64,000 nt of DNA. Origin: Capra hircus. Its lineage: Eukaryota > Chordata > Mammalia > Artiodactyla > Bovidae. The notes under the pieces were generated by a model. That model worked only from the letters and a program-made list of their open reading frames with translations, was not told the DNA's origin and searched no databases. The stretch lies in NCBI RefSeq assembly GCF_001704415.2, contig NC_030817.1:51569550-51633549 (forward strand). Reading direction: 5' to 3'. The position numbers were made by a program, and so were the translations under genes. Below, one piece after another: positions 12,385 through 24,385 of the stretch; within the stretch, counting starts at the first letter, position 1; each line of letters starts with the position of its first letter.

Positions 12385-13306
12385 AGGTACTCCTTTCAAG
12401 GCTGTATATTATCACTCCTTTCAAGGCTTATTTAACTATATGCAGAGTGCATCATGAGAAACACTGGGCTGGAAGAAGCACAAGCTGGAATCAAGATTGC
12501 CAGGAGAAATATCAATCACCTCAGATATGCAGATGACACCACCCTTATGGCAGAAAGTGAAATAGAACTAAGGAGCCTCTTGATGAAAGTGAAAGAGGAG
12601 AGTGAAAAAGTTGGCTTAAAGCTCAACATTCAGAAAATGAAGATCATGGCATCCGGTCCCATCACTTCATGGCAAACAGATGGGGAAACAGTGCAAACAG
12701 TGGCTGACTTTATTTTTTGGAGCTCCAAATTCACTGCAGATGGTGACTGCAGCCATGAAATTAAAAGACGCTTACTGTTTGGAAGGAAAGTTATGATCAA
12801 CATAGACAGCATATTGAAAAGCAGAGACATTACTTTGCCAGCAAAGGTCCGTCTAGTCAAGGCTTGGTTTTTCCAGTAGTCACGTATGGATGTGAGAGTT
12901 GGACTATAAAGAAAGCTGAAGAGCAGAAGAATTGATGCTTTTGAACTGTGGTGTTGGAGAAGACTCAAGAGTCCCTTGGACTGCAAGGAGATCCAACCAG
13001 TCCATCCTGAAGGAAATCAGTCCTGGGTGTTCATTGGAAGGACTGATGTTGAAACTGATACTCCAATATTTTGGCCACCTGACGCGAAGAGTGGATTCAT
13101 TTAAAAGACCCTGATGCTGGGAGGGATTGGGGGCAGGAGGAGAAGGGGAGAACAGAGGATGAGATGGTTAGATGGCATCACCGACTCGATGGACATGAGT
13201 TTGGGTAGACTCCGGGAGTTGGTGATGGACAGGGAGGCCTGGCGTGCTTCGGTTCATGGGGTCTCAAAGAGTCGGACACAAAAGAGCGATTGAACTGAAC
13301 TGAACA
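12385..13306 (+). mobile_element. 5'-truncated BovB
   Basis: BovB from just upstream of the YADD box to the terminal (gaact)n repeat, in the same orientation as, and 300 bp after, the previous copy. Its start carries a small duplicated segment (see findings). Frames are broken. Confidence 0.9.
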
Positions 13307-13369
13307 GATAAAGAAAAAAATACAGGTTTTTGAGTCAGCCACGTCTGGGTCAAAACTGTGCTAATAACT

Positions 13370-13436
13370 TTGTCTTTGGCCGCACTGTACAGCACACAGG
13401 ATTGTAGTTGCTGGACCAGGGGAAGTCCCTGTGTTA
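13370..13436 (-). mobile_element. CHR SINE fragment
   Basis: A short reverse-oriented piece ('ggccgcactgtacagcacac...ggaccaggggaagtccctg') with an internal deletion. Confidence 0.55.
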
Positions 13437-14097
13437 CATAACTTTAAAGAAGCTATTTTCTCTGAGTCTTAAGTTTCCTTGGAAATAAAACAATGTACCT
13501 TGTTTGGATTTTGAGAGAGTAAATGAGAAAATACATATAAGGCATCTATGTCCTTGTACGTGGAACACAACAGCACTAAATAATTGTGATTTTTACCTCT
13601 CTCTCTTGGCTCCCTGCTCTTTATTCCTTAACACTACTGAGAATTAAGCAGTACAGAAGGTCATCTGTGTACAAGTTGTCATTTTAGAACTGATAAAATT
13701 GAGTTAATGAGAAATTAAATGACATTCAATGGCCTACAACCAGCTACCTTCACTGTTGGCACCAGAGAACAGATATATAGGCCATAAAACACATAAAAAA
13801 TAGTTGGAAATCACAAACACACTCTTCTTTAAAGACATATCCTCTAATAATACAACTGAGGATCTGAGTCATGAACTTAAAAACATTTAAATGTGACTGT
13901 TTCCTTAACAATATAAAAAGGCCAATCTGTTTTAAAAGAAAACAATTTTTAATGTACACACCAAATTTCAGTGTAGGCTGAATTTACAAATGGGGACCTT
14001 TCCATTAGAGAAGGAAAATGAAAGGTATAAATTTCCTCTCTTAACATACATTGAATACACTGGAATTTCAGACATAATCAGCAATAAATTTACTTAC

Positions 14098-14248
14098 CTT
14101 CCATGAGCATGGAAATCTAGGCGTAAAAACTGGTCCTCATGCGAGACTGCTCTTTTGGCACGCTGGTGTTTTTGGTGTAATGAATCCACATCATATGATA
14201 ATCCTTCATAATGTCTAATGTATTTATTTAAAGGATTTCCATACTGAC
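14098..14248 (-). CDS. ADAM10: ADAM10 exon 2 (start of prodomain)
   Basis: This 151-bp internal exon is read on the minus strand. A pyrimidine-rich tract ending in TTTGTAG (from 14,249 upward) precedes it and a perfect donor GTAAGTA (14,097-14,091) follows it. It completes residue 19 and encodes residues 20-68 plus two bases of residue 69 (phase 2 end). The translation starts GQYGNPLNKYIRHYEGLSYD and ends DFHAHGR, which is the N-terminal prodomain of ADAM10. The prodomain keeps the protease latent and acts as its chaperone in the secretory pathway. The basic motif RAKR at residues 48-51 matches what has been reported as an upstream proprotein-convertase site in this prodomain; the main furin-type site lies in later exons. 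Human has Asn where this has Asp at residue 38, from memory. There are no stops or frameshifts, so the exon looks intact and functional. Confidence 0.97.
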
Positions 14249-14380
14249 CTACAAAAAATAAACAGTTTGAATTAATATCTTCTTATGGTTTATTCTAGTT
14301 CTAAAATGATTCCACAATTATTTTGTATTAAACAACTATTTTACCAATCTTAATATTTTATTTTCATAAATATTTTAAAG

Positions 14381-14516
14381 TTTTTTGTTTGTTTGTTTGT
14401 TTGTTTGTGGTCACATCATACAGCATATGGGATCTTAGTTTCCTGACTAGGGATCAACCCCGTGCTTCCTGCAAGTGGAAGCAGAGTCTTAACCACTGGA
14501 TCACTAGGGAAGTCCC
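14381..14516 (-). mobile_element. CHR-2-type SINE with (GTTT)n tail
   Basis: A reverse-oriented tRNA-derived SINE with a (gttt)5 tail at its 3' end. It lies only about 130 bp upstream of the exon 2 acceptor in ADAM10 orientation. Confidence 0.85.
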
Positions 14517-14689
14517 TAAAAGCTTATTATAATGGGAATTTTAACCACTCACACAAGTTTTGATGTTAGCCATAGGTTTGTCTAGGATGTCCTTAATCAA
14601 GCTGAGGAAGTTTTATACTTTGCTGATAAAAACTACCAGGAAGAGATGTTGATTTTTGTCTACATCTATTAAGATGATTATAACAGATG

Positions 14690-14850
14690 ATCAATAAAGA
14701 CCTACTCTATAGCACTAGGAACTATTCCTATATGGGAAAAGAATTTGAAATATATATACATATATTTATGAATAAATGAATCACTTTGACATACACCTGA
14801 AACTAACACAACACTGTAAATCAACTATATTGCAATAAAAATAAGTAAAT
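14690..14850 (+). mobile_element. L1 3' end
   Basis: Contains 'tatagcactaggaact' and 'acacctgaaactaacacaac...tgcaataaaa', the standard L1M-type 3'UTR and tail. Confidence 0.7.
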
Positions 14851-15083
14851 TTTTTAAATGACTTATTTTTAAAAGTAACTTGAAATACTTTTTAAAATTA
14901 CTTATAAAATAAAGTAATTTTTTTAAAAGAGGATTGTATGTTTTCTTTCTTTTTAGTTTATTAATATGTGAAATCAAACTGACTTAGTCTCATAAGCCGA
15001 AGAACTAAACAGACATTTCTCCAAAGACGATGTACAGATGGCCAACAGACAGATGGAAAGATGTTCAACATCACTAATTACTG

Positions 15084-15412
15084 GGGCTTCCCTGATGGCT
15101 CAGCAGGTAAAGAATCCGCCTGCCAATGCAGGGACACAACTTCCCAGACCCCCAGTCTGGGAAGACTCCACATGCTGCAGAGCAACTAAGCCTGTGTAAC
15201 ACAACTACTGAGCCCATGTTCTAGGGACCCCAAGCCTCAGCTACTGAGCCCACACGCCCTAGAGCCTGTGCTCTGTAAGAGACACATCACAGCAATGAGA
15301 AGCCCTGGTATCACAGCAGTGGGTAGCCCCCCACCCTTTCCCTCCACTAGAGAAAACCCACAAGAGACAAGGGATATGAAGTGAAACCGAAAACAAATAC
15401 TATATTTTAAAA
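15084..15412 (+). mobile_element. CHR-1-type SINE
   Basis: Begins 'ggcttccctgatggctcagcaggtaaag' in short pieces and carries repeated 'caactactgagccca' modules. It is nested in L1, and some 80 bp of L1 seem to have been lost at the site. Confidence 0.8.
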
Positions 15413-16074
15413 ACTTTAAGGTCTACAAATAACAAATGCTAAAGAAGAGGGAACTCCCCTACACTGTTGGTAGGAATGTTAGTTACTGCAACAGATAAGG
15501 AGAATAGTATGGAGAGTCCTCAAGAAACTGCAACTAGAATTTCCATATGATGCAGCAATCTTACTCCTGGACATACATTTGTACAAAACTGTAATTCAGA
15601 AATATACATGCACACCTATATTCACAGCAGCACTATTCACCACAGTGAATACGGACATGGACAACTTAAATGTCCCTCAACAGATAAATGAATAAAGCTG
15701 TGGTATATATATATATACACACAATGGAATCTGACAGCTATAAAAGAGAGCAAAGTAATGCCATTTGGAGCAACATGGATAGAACCTAGAGAATATCATA
15801 GTAGGTGAAGTTAAGTCAGAAAAAGAAAGACAAATACCATATGATACCGCTTATATGTGGACAGACTCACAGACACAGAGAACAGACTTGAGACTGCAAG
15901 GGTGGGGAGGGGAAGGGAAGGATTAAGTGGGCGCTTGAGGGGAGCAGAGGCCAACCATTATATACTAAGAGATAACAAGGTCCTGCTGTATAGTATAAGG
16001 AACTCTATTCAATATCCTATGATAAACATAATAGGAAAGAATTTTTTTAAAAGACTGCATATATATATATATAT

Positions 16075-16293
16075 GAAAGTAAAGTGAAAGTGAAGTCGCT
16101 CAGTCGTGTCCGACTCTTTGTGACCCCATGGACTGTAGCCCACCAGGCTCCTCCGTCCATGGGATTCCCCAGGCAAGAATACTGGAGTGGGTTGCCATTT
16201 CCCTCTCCAGGGGATCTTCCTGACCCAGGGATCGAACCCAGGTCTCCCGCATTGCAGGCAGACACTTTAACCTCTGAGCCACCAGGGAAGCCC
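16075..16293 (-). mobile_element. Bov-tA SINE inside a (TA)n run
   Basis: Full-length reverse Bov-tA. (TA)n stretches flank it on both sides (16,056-16,074 and 16,294-16,310), so it split an AT microsatellite in the L1 tail. Confidence 0.9.
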
Positions 16294-17143
16294 ATATATA
16301 TATATATATACACACATATGTATATGTATAATTGAATCACTATGCTGTACAGCTGAAATTAACAAAACATTGCAAATCAGCTATACTTCAATTTTTTTAA
16401 AAACTGTTGATTTTCTAATGTTAAATCACCCTTGTATTACCAAAATAAATCCAACTTGATTATAGTATATTGTGTTTCATAATACTGTTAGATTTGATAA
16501 ATTTTGTTTAGAACTTTTATTATGTATGCTCACGAGAGACCCTAGTTTGTAGTTTTCTTGGGACTGTCTTTGTCGAGTATTGGTATCAATATAAAAAAAC
16601 ATTTTGAAAGTTATTACCTCTTCTTCAATTTTCTGGACAAATTTATGTGGAACTGGTATTATTTCCTCCTTATATGTTTGATAGAATTCACCAGTGAAGC
16701 CATTTTAGCCTGGAGTTTTCTTTGTGAAAGGCTATTAATGATATCAACTTGATGCACAAACGGCTATTCTGGTTATTTATTCCTTGAGTGACCTTTGGTA
16801 AGAATTTGTCCATTTCACCTAAGTTTTTGAAGTTATGGAAATAAAGCTGTTCATAATATTCCCTTATTATATTTTTTAATATCTTCTGAATCTATAGTAA
16901 TGTTACCTCCTTCATTCCAGATATCAGTAATCTATACCTTCTCTCTTTGGGTCCTAATCAAGAAAGCTAGAGAATTATTGATTTGACTGATCTTCTCAAG
17001 AACCAGCTTTTATTTCCTTTTGTTTTCCTTCATTATTTTTCTGCTTCCTATTTTTTAATTTTCAATTTGATCTCTATTTCTTTCCTTTCACTTACTTTGA
17101 GTGCAATAGCTCTATTTTTTTTAGTGAAGACCATTGATTTAAG

Positions 17144-18422
17144 TTTTCACTCCAATCCCAAAGAAAGGCAATGTCAAAGAATGTTCAAACTACTTCACAG
17201 TTACACTCATCTCACACACTAGCAAAGCAATGCTCAAAATTCTTGAAGCTAGGCTTCAACAGTATGTGAACCGAGAACTTCCAGATGTTCAAACTGGATT
17301 TCAAAAAGGCAGAGGAACCAGAGATCAAATTGCTAACATCTGCTGGATCATTGAAAACACAAAAGAATTCCAGAAAAACATCTACTTCTGCTTCATTGAC
17401 TATGCTAAAGCCTTGACTGTGTGGATCACAACACTGTGGAAAATTCTTCAAGAGATGGGAATACCACACCACCTGATCTGCCTCCTGTGAAACCTGTATG
17501 CAGGTCAAGAAGTAACAACAGTTAGAACTGGACATAGAACAACAGACTGGTTCCAAATTGGGGAAGGAGTACGTCAAAACCCTATACTTTCACCCTGCTT
17601 ATTTAACTTACATGCAGAGTACATCATGCGAAATGCCAGGCTGGATGAAGCACAGCGGGAATCAAGATTGCAGAGAGAAACATCAATAACTTCAGATATG
17701 CAGATGATACCATCCTTATGGCAGAAAGCAAAGAGGAACTAAAAAGCCTCTTGATGAAAGTGGCATGGCATCTGGCCCTATCACTTCATGGCAAATAGAT
17801 GGGGAAACAATGGAAATAGTGAGAGACTTTATTTTCTTGGGCTCCAAAATCACTGCAGATGATGACTGCAGCCATGAAATTAAAAGATGCTTGCTCCTTG
17901 AAAGAAAAGTTATTACAAACCTAGGCAGCATATTAAAAAATGGAGGGAGATATTACTATGCCAACAAAGGTCTGTCTAGTCAAGCTATGGTTTTTCCAGT
18001 AGTCATGTATGGATGTGAGTTGGACCATAAAGGCTGAATGCCAAAGAACTGATGCTTTTGAACTGTAGTGTTAGAGAAGACTCTTGAGAGTACACTGGAC
18101 TGCAAAGAGGTCAAACCAGTCCATCTTAAAGGAAATCAGTCCTGAATATTCATTCATTGGAAGGACTGATTCTCAAGCTGAAGCTCCAATTCTCTGGCCA
18201 TCTGATGGGAAGAGTTGACTCATGAGAAAAGACCCTGATGCTGGGAAAGACTGAAGGCAGGAGGAGAAGGGGACGACAGAGGACAAGATGGTTGGATGGC
18301 ATCACCGACTCAATGGACGTGAGTTTGAGCAAGCTCCAGGAGATAGTGAATTACAAAGAGGCCTGGCATGCTACAGTCCATGGCGTCTCAAAGAGTCGGA
18401 CATGACTGAGCAACTGAACAAC
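17144..18422 (+). mobile_element. BovB with target-site duplication
   Basis: About 1.28 kb, 5'-truncated inside the reverse transcriptase. It is flanked by attgatttaag (17,133-17,143) and aatgatttaag (18,423-18,433), so it inserted into the L1M. Internal deletions are visible (for example after the YADD region near 17,760). Confidence 0.9.
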
Positions 18423-19037
18423 AATGATTTAAGACTTCTGTATTCAGTTATTTACCCAGGTGCTGTAAGTGTCCCTTTAACACTCCTTAGCAGCACCCCA
18501 CAGATTCTGTTATGCTGTGTTACCATTTTCATTCTCTTCAATATACTTTCTTATTTCCTTTTTAATTTCTTCTACAATTCATGTTATTTAGAAGCCTGTT
18601 ATTTAGATTATCTTAATAAATATGAGGAATTTTTCAGTTAACTTTCTGTTACTGACCTCTAATTTAATTCTACTATACCCAGAGAACATACTTTGTATGA
18701 CAATCCTTTTAAATACAGAGATTTATTTTATGACCAAGAATGTGGCCTATCCTTGTAAATGTTTCATGCACAGCTGAAAAGAATGTATATTTTACTGTTA
18801 ATGGATGATTCCAGAAATGTCAACCTCTGCACATAATGAGTACAGTGTTACATAAACAACCATCAGGCCAATTGGTTTACAGTGTTGTTTAATCTTCTAC
18901 ATCCTTCATGATTTTCTACTTACCTGTTCTATTACTAACAGAAAGGCACTGAAATCTGTCTACGATTATGGCCTTTTCTATTTCTCCTGGCAGTTCTTTG
19001 CTTAACTGATTTTTGAAGTTCTATTATTATGCACATA

Positions 19038-19224
19038 GGACTTCCCTAGTGCCTCAGACAGTAAAGTAACTGTCTACGATGCAGGAGACCTGGGTTCGAT
19101 CCCTGGGTCGGGAAGATTCCCTGGAGAAGGAAATGGCAACCCACTCCAGTAATCTTGCCTGGAAAATCCCAAGGATGGAGGAGCCGAAGAGTCGGACACG
19201 ACTGAGCGGCTTCACTTTAACTTT
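19038..19224 (+). mobile_element. Bov-tA SINE
   Basis: Full-length forward Bov-tA in L1M, with a degenerate duplication atgcacata / atgtgcata on the two sides. Confidence 0.9.
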
Positions 19225-20587
19225 GTTATGTGCATAAATGTTAATGATTTTGTGCCTTCTGGATTAATTCACTCCTTTATCATTTTCAGATGATCTTCTT
19301 TATTCTTCGTAATAGTCTATGTTCTAAAATCCACTTTGTCTGGTATTAACATAGCCACTCCCAGTTTTTTTGTTATTTGACTAGCATGGTCTTTTTCTCT
19401 TCCATTCTTTTCCTTTTAGCCTATTTGTGCCTATGTATTTAATGCAAGTTCACTGTAGGCAGTGTAGAGTTGGGTCTCGCTTTTTTGTCCAATCTTTTAA
19501 TTAGGGTGTTTAGATCATTTACATTTAAAGTAGTTACTAATGTGGTTGAGTTTAAGTCTATCATATTGCTATTTATGTTTGTCCCATCTGTTCTTTGCTT
19601 CCTTCTCCTTTCTCAGGATTATTTTTTTATGATTCTCTTTTTTTTATTTCTTCACTAGCTTATTACCAGAACTCTCTGGTTATTTTAGTGGTTGCTTTAG
19701 GGCCTATAAGTAAACATCTTTAACTCAGTCTACCTTCAAATGATACTACAGCACTTCAGGTATAAAACCTGACATTACTATATTGTCATTCCTCTCCTCC
19801 TACTGTCATCCCATACTGTACTTATATCTGATGAAGTCCACAATACACTGCTAATTTTTTGGTTTTAAGAGACAATTATCTTTTGAAGAGATTTAAATAA
19901 CAAGAAAAAAAATCTCTACTTCTCATTTCCAGGGTTCTTTATTCCTTGGTGTGAATCCATATTTCATCTGGTATCATTTTTCTCCTACCTGGAAAACTCC
20001 CTCTAACATTTCTTCTGCTGGTGAAGAGTTTTTCCAGATACTGGATGTCTCAAAGTCTTTATTTCCTCTTTATTTTTGAAAGATATTTTTACTAGGCATA
20101 GAATTTCAGGCTGACAGGTTTGTTTTTTGTGTGTGTATTTTTTGAATGTTGCTCCACTATCTATTCACCTGTATTCCTTCTGACAAGAAATCTGTCATCC
20201 TTACCACTGCTCCTCTGAAGGTAATGTTTTTTCCCTCCCTAGTGCTTTTAAGATGTTCCTCTTTAACACTGGTTTTGAACAATTTAATTATGATGTGCTC
20301 TGGTTTCTTCATACTTACTAAGCTTTAGTTTCAGTAAACTTCTTGGATCTGTGGGTTTATAATTTTTCAACTACTATTTCTTCAAAATTTTTTTCACTCT
20401 CCCCACCCCCACCTACCCAAGGAATCCAATTATTAGTATATTAAGGTCACCAAATTCTTCCCAGAGCCCACTGATGGGTCTTCTCATACTTATAAAAAAT
20501 TCTTCTCTGTTTCATTTTGAACAGCTTCTAGTGCTGTCTTTCAGTTCAGTAATATTCTCTATAATGTCTAATCTGTTGTTAATGCCA

Positions 20588-21017
20588 TCCGGTATGGATG
20601 TGAGAGTTGGACTGTGAAGAAAGCTGAGCGCTCAAGAATTGATGCTTTTGAACTGTAGTGTTGGAGAAGACTCTTGAGAGTCCCTTGGACTGCAAGGAGA
20701 TCCAACCAGTTCATTCTGAAGGAGATCAGCCCTGGGATTTCTTTGGAAGGAATGTTGCTAAAGCTGAAGCTCCAGGACTTTGGCCACCTCATGCGAAGAG
20801 TTGACTCATTGGAAAAGACTTTGATGCTGGGAGAGATTGGGGGCAGGAGGAGAAGGGGACGACAGAGGATGAGACGGCTGGATGGCATCACTGACTCGAT
20901 GGACATCAGTCTGAGTGAACTCCGGGAGTTGGTGATGGACAGGGAGGCCTGGCGTGCTGCGATTCATGGGGTCGCAAAGAGTCAGACACGACTGAGCAAC
21001 TGAACTGAACTGAACTG
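20588..21017 (+). mobile_element. 5'-truncated BovB
   Basis: The last 430 bp of BovB, ending in (gaact)n, inserted in the 5' part of the L1M. Most of its C-terminal frame is still open (about 109 codons). Confidence 0.9.
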
Positions 21018-21988
21018 ATGCTTTCCATCTAAAACATTGTTAGTTTTCATCTGTACAAGTTAGATTTGCATCTGTTTTATATCTTTTATGTCTCTACTTA
21101 ACTTTTTAAACATATGATATACAGTTATAACAAGTCTCTTTAACGTTCTTGTCTGCTAATTTTAATGCCCATGACAGTTATGGGTTGGTTCCAATTGATT
21201 GCTTATTCTTTTCGTTAGAGAATGTGTTTCCCCGCTTCATTGCATGTCTCATAACCTTGCACTGAATGGATGGTGGATGCTGTGAATTTCACCTTGCAGC
21301 AGCTGGAACATTTTTTGTATTCTTATAAATATTCTTAGGCTTTGTTAACAGGACAAATTAAAAGGTATTTGGAAACAGTTTGATCCTTTTGGGTCTTCCC
21401 TTTATGATTAGTTACATGAGTCTGCAGCAGTGTTCAGTGCAGGGCTATTTCCCCCTACTACTGGGGCAAGACATATTTGAGTACTCTATCCAATGCTCCA
21501 CAAATCATGTGTTTCTCCAGTTTGGCTGGTATGAACAAGCACTATTTCCGGCACTATGTGAACATGGGGCAAGGTGTCTTTCCCTGGCCTCAGGTAGTTT
21601 CCCCACATATGCACACTGATCAACAATACTCTACCAAATACTCCAGGGGAACCCTCTGCAGATCTCAAGGATTCTCTCCCCATGCAGCACCCTTCATCGT
21701 GATATTCTGTCTGCGAACAAGCTGCTTTGGTCCAATTCCATCTCCACAACTCTGAGTTTGCTGGTCTCCACCTAGGTTCCCTCTTATAGATGGAAATTCA
21801 TTCCAAGCAGAAAGCTGGAACAATCAAAGGTGTCACTTCATTTGTTTCCCCTCTCTTGGGGATCATGTCATTCACCACCTGGAGACCAGTGTCTTAAAAA
21901 TCATTGTTTCTCACCTAATGGATTGCATAAAGCCTAAATATTTCCTCACTAAATTTTCTGCTTACACAATCAGCTGCCAGTCACTACA

Positions 21989-22360
21989 TGGTTAAAGATA
22001 CAAGCTCTTAAATCATCTGGGTTTAAGTTCTGGAGACGGCATAACAAGGTAAGTATACTTAATACTACTGAACTGTACACTAGAAATGCTTAAGATCATA
22101 AATTTTATGGTACATAATATTTTGTTAGGATAAAAAAATTACCTGGGTTTGAATCCCATTACTTTCCTTTATTAGCTTGTTTTCCTGGTCAAATGGAAAA
22201 CTCAGCTTCATTTTCCCATCCTCAAAATAGAGAGAAGTAGAATACCTTGCTTTTAAGGCTGTTACAATGATTAAATGATTTAAGCTATGTGTGGCAATTA
22301 GCAAAGTGCCTACCATACAATAAAGGCTCAATAAATTATTCACAGTTATCACCATCTCTT
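21989..22360 (+). mobile_element. MIR SINE split by an L1 tail
   Basis: Both halves of a MIR are visible: 'catctgggtttaagttctg' near 22,016, then 'acctgggtttgaatcccat' near 22,141, onward to the 'gcctacc...caataaaggctcaataaatt' end. The start of the MIR is repeated around the inserted L1 tail. Confidence 0.65.
22035..22140 (+). mobile_element. L1 3' tail fragment
   Basis: 'tactactgaactgtacac...aagatcataaattttatgg...aaaaaaa' is the L1M 3' end, inserted in the MIR. Confidence 0.6.
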
Positions 22361-22439
22361 CCCTCTCCTCCCCTTCCATTTCCTCCTCCTTTCACACATT
22401 TCTTTGAGACCTATTTACACAAATTGAGGCCACAGATTC

Positions 22440-22620
22440 AGGAATAAAGACAGAACTAGGTTTGGATTCTGACATTTCCTCACCGTGACTACATGATCGG
22501 GGGAACTATTTAACTTTTTTAAACCTCAGGGAGTTTTTCTGTTTTGTTTTAATCTGTAAAATAAAGGCAACCGTGAATACCTTAAATGCAAGTAAACTGC
22601 TTAGCAGAAAGGGTAGCATG
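22440..22620 (+). mobile_element. MIR SINE (diverged)
   Basis: The order of 'tttggattctgacatttcctcac', 'aactttttt...cctcag' and 'taaaataaaggcaa' fits a forward MIR. Confidence 0.5.
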
Positions 22621-22993
22621 AAAAGACCACTCAGTTTAAACTACTGAGTCACTTCACCATACTTTAGAATGCACTGTTCTCGAGAGGTGGCAGAAATGTA
22701 GTCCAAAACTAGAATTCAAAGCTACCTTACAACTAGCAAAGAAAATATAATGAAGCCAAGGTATAAGAGAAAATAAGCCTCCTAGTATGGAACTTTTAAA
22801 AATCAGGACTAAATAACAGAATCATACATTGTATCAATATATGTTCCATACTCCTAAAAAATATCTTTACATTTTATACATGGATTTTTAAAAACAACCC
22901 ACACAAGAGAAAACATCAAGAAAAAAATCAAGAATGGGGAAGTTTTACTAAGACAACTTTAGGGTAGTTTCTTCCATTTTAAAAATCAAAGTA

Positions 22994-23249
22994 GAGGAAC
23001 ATTCCTGGTGGTACAGTAAGAATCTGCCTGCCAATGCAGGGGACAGAGGTTCAATCTCTGGTCCAGGATGATTCCACATGCCACTGAGTAACTAAGCCCA
23101 TATGCCACAATTACAAGAGAAGCCACTGCAACGAGAAGCCTGTGTACCACAACTAAGAGTAGCACTTGCTCACCACAACTAGAGAAAAGCCCACGTACAG
23201 CAACAAAGACCCAGTGCAACCAAAAATAAATTATATTTTTCAAAAAACC
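22994..23249 (+). mobile_element. CHR-1-type SINE
   Basis: Forward SINE from 'ggaacattcctggtggtaca' to the tail 'aaccaaaaataaatta'. Confidence 0.85.
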
Positions 23250-23700
23250 AAAGTAGGATCACTAGTTATATTTCTTTAAGTAGACTGAGTAGTCACAGTA
23301 CAATCTTAGCTTTGCAAAGTTACTTCTCCCACTCCTTTCTCAGCACCAAAAAGTTGACTTTTTAAATCACAGTGCAGATAAAAGTATTTTGCTACTTTTA
23401 ATAACTTAAAACAGTAACTGTGGCTGTTCTAGGGAAGCACATGTCATAAAGGCTCAATTATTTGCATGGGTAGAACACTTCAGGGAGACATTAAAGGAAG
23501 TCATCTTTTCTCTATTCCACACACACAGGAATTTTATAAAGCAACATAATGTTTACTTGCACTTGAAAAGGACCTGAGTAATGATTTTCAGAATCTTTAT
23601 AACTGAGATAAAACATGATTTCACAGCATTTAATTGGTAAAGTTAAAAATGCTACCTACCCAGCTACCTACAGTTAACAAGTCCACTGCATTATCAGACC

Positions 23701-23919
23701 TATGTTCCTTTGTTAACTATGCCTAACTATCAGTATTTATGATATGATCATGGTAATACTTTAAAAGTTATTGAACACAATGTATTAAATGAGGGAATTC
23801 CCTGGCAATCCAGGGGTTAGGACTCCGACACTTTCACTGCCAGGGCCTGGGTTCAATCTCTGGGAAACTAAGATCCCACATAAATAATGGTATTTAGGCA
23901 TAGTTAACAAAGGAACATA
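23701..23919. repeat. 26-bp perfect inverted repeat spanning the SINE insertion
   Basis: Bases 23,701-23,726 recur as an exact reverse complement at 23,894-23,919. The second arm lies inside the target-site duplications of the CHR-2 insertion, so it is part of the inserted DNA. Confidence 0.95.
23793..23884 (+). mobile_element. CHR-2-type SINE, internally deleted, with an inverted flank at its 3' end
   Basis: Begins 'gggaattccctggcaatcc'. The normal 3' part is missing, and after a short 'taaataa' the insert ends with an inverted copy of sequence from about 100 bp upstream. The 10-bp duplication tattaaatga (23,783-23,792 and 23,918-23,927) bounds the whole insert. Confidence 0.8.
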
Positions 23920-24385
23920 TTAAATGAAACTGTATTATCTTATTTCTCCTTCTGATACTTAATGAAATAATGGGGAAACCATGGGGGAAAACATATATAT
24001 ATAAAAAGCAGCCCTCCCACACTAAGAAAAAATCCTCAAGAACTAAAACCAAATAAGAAAAGGATATAATCAAGTGTGTGTTAGTGCTGACTGATACAGG
24101 CTCAATTCTCTTCCCAGCTCTGTTCAATGACATGTTGGTGGCTCGTACTTATACTACTGAAATTAGAAATGCTGAAATTAGAGGGTTTATTGTTTTTTTT
24201 TTCCTATTATCAAGAGAGTCAGTGAACTAATACAACACAGGGTATATAACCTAATGGTATAATCTTTCAAACAAGCAGCCAAGGAAATAAACAGAATACT
24301 CTAACGAGAAAGTGGAAAAGCACAGCACACCGAACTCCTAACGCTGACCCTAGCAGCAAAATTCACTTTTTAAAAAAATTCTCTC

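Larger units (their letters stand above)
1..14097 (-). other. ADAM10: ADAM10 intron 2, 5' part
   Basis: The sequence below the exon 2 donor is the beginning of intron 2 and runs out of the window at position 1. Exon 3, which would begin with the base completing Arg69, is not present. The content is mostly BovB, L2 and SINE sequence. Confidence 0.9.
15000..16395 (+). mobile_element. L1 ORF2 end and 3'UTR, with two nested SINEs
   Basis: L1 ORF2 C-terminal sequence ('cagacatttctccaaagacg', 'gatgcagcaatcttactcc', 'acaatggaatctgacagctat') runs into the 3'UTR and ends 'cttcaatttttttaaaaa'. A CHR-1 (15,084) and a Bov-tA (16,075) interrupt it. Confidence 0.8.
16400..21790 (-). mobile_element. Ancient L1M, about 5.4 kb span with nested insertions
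   Basis: Reverse-oriented L1 ORF2 (for example 'gtagaattcaccagtgaagcca' in diverged form near 16,680) continues through 18,434-20,587 into 5' L1M sequence ('cttggatctgtgggtttat' near 20,340; 'tggaaacagtttgatccttt' near 21,370). Two BovB copies and one Bov-tA split it. Confidence 0.75.
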
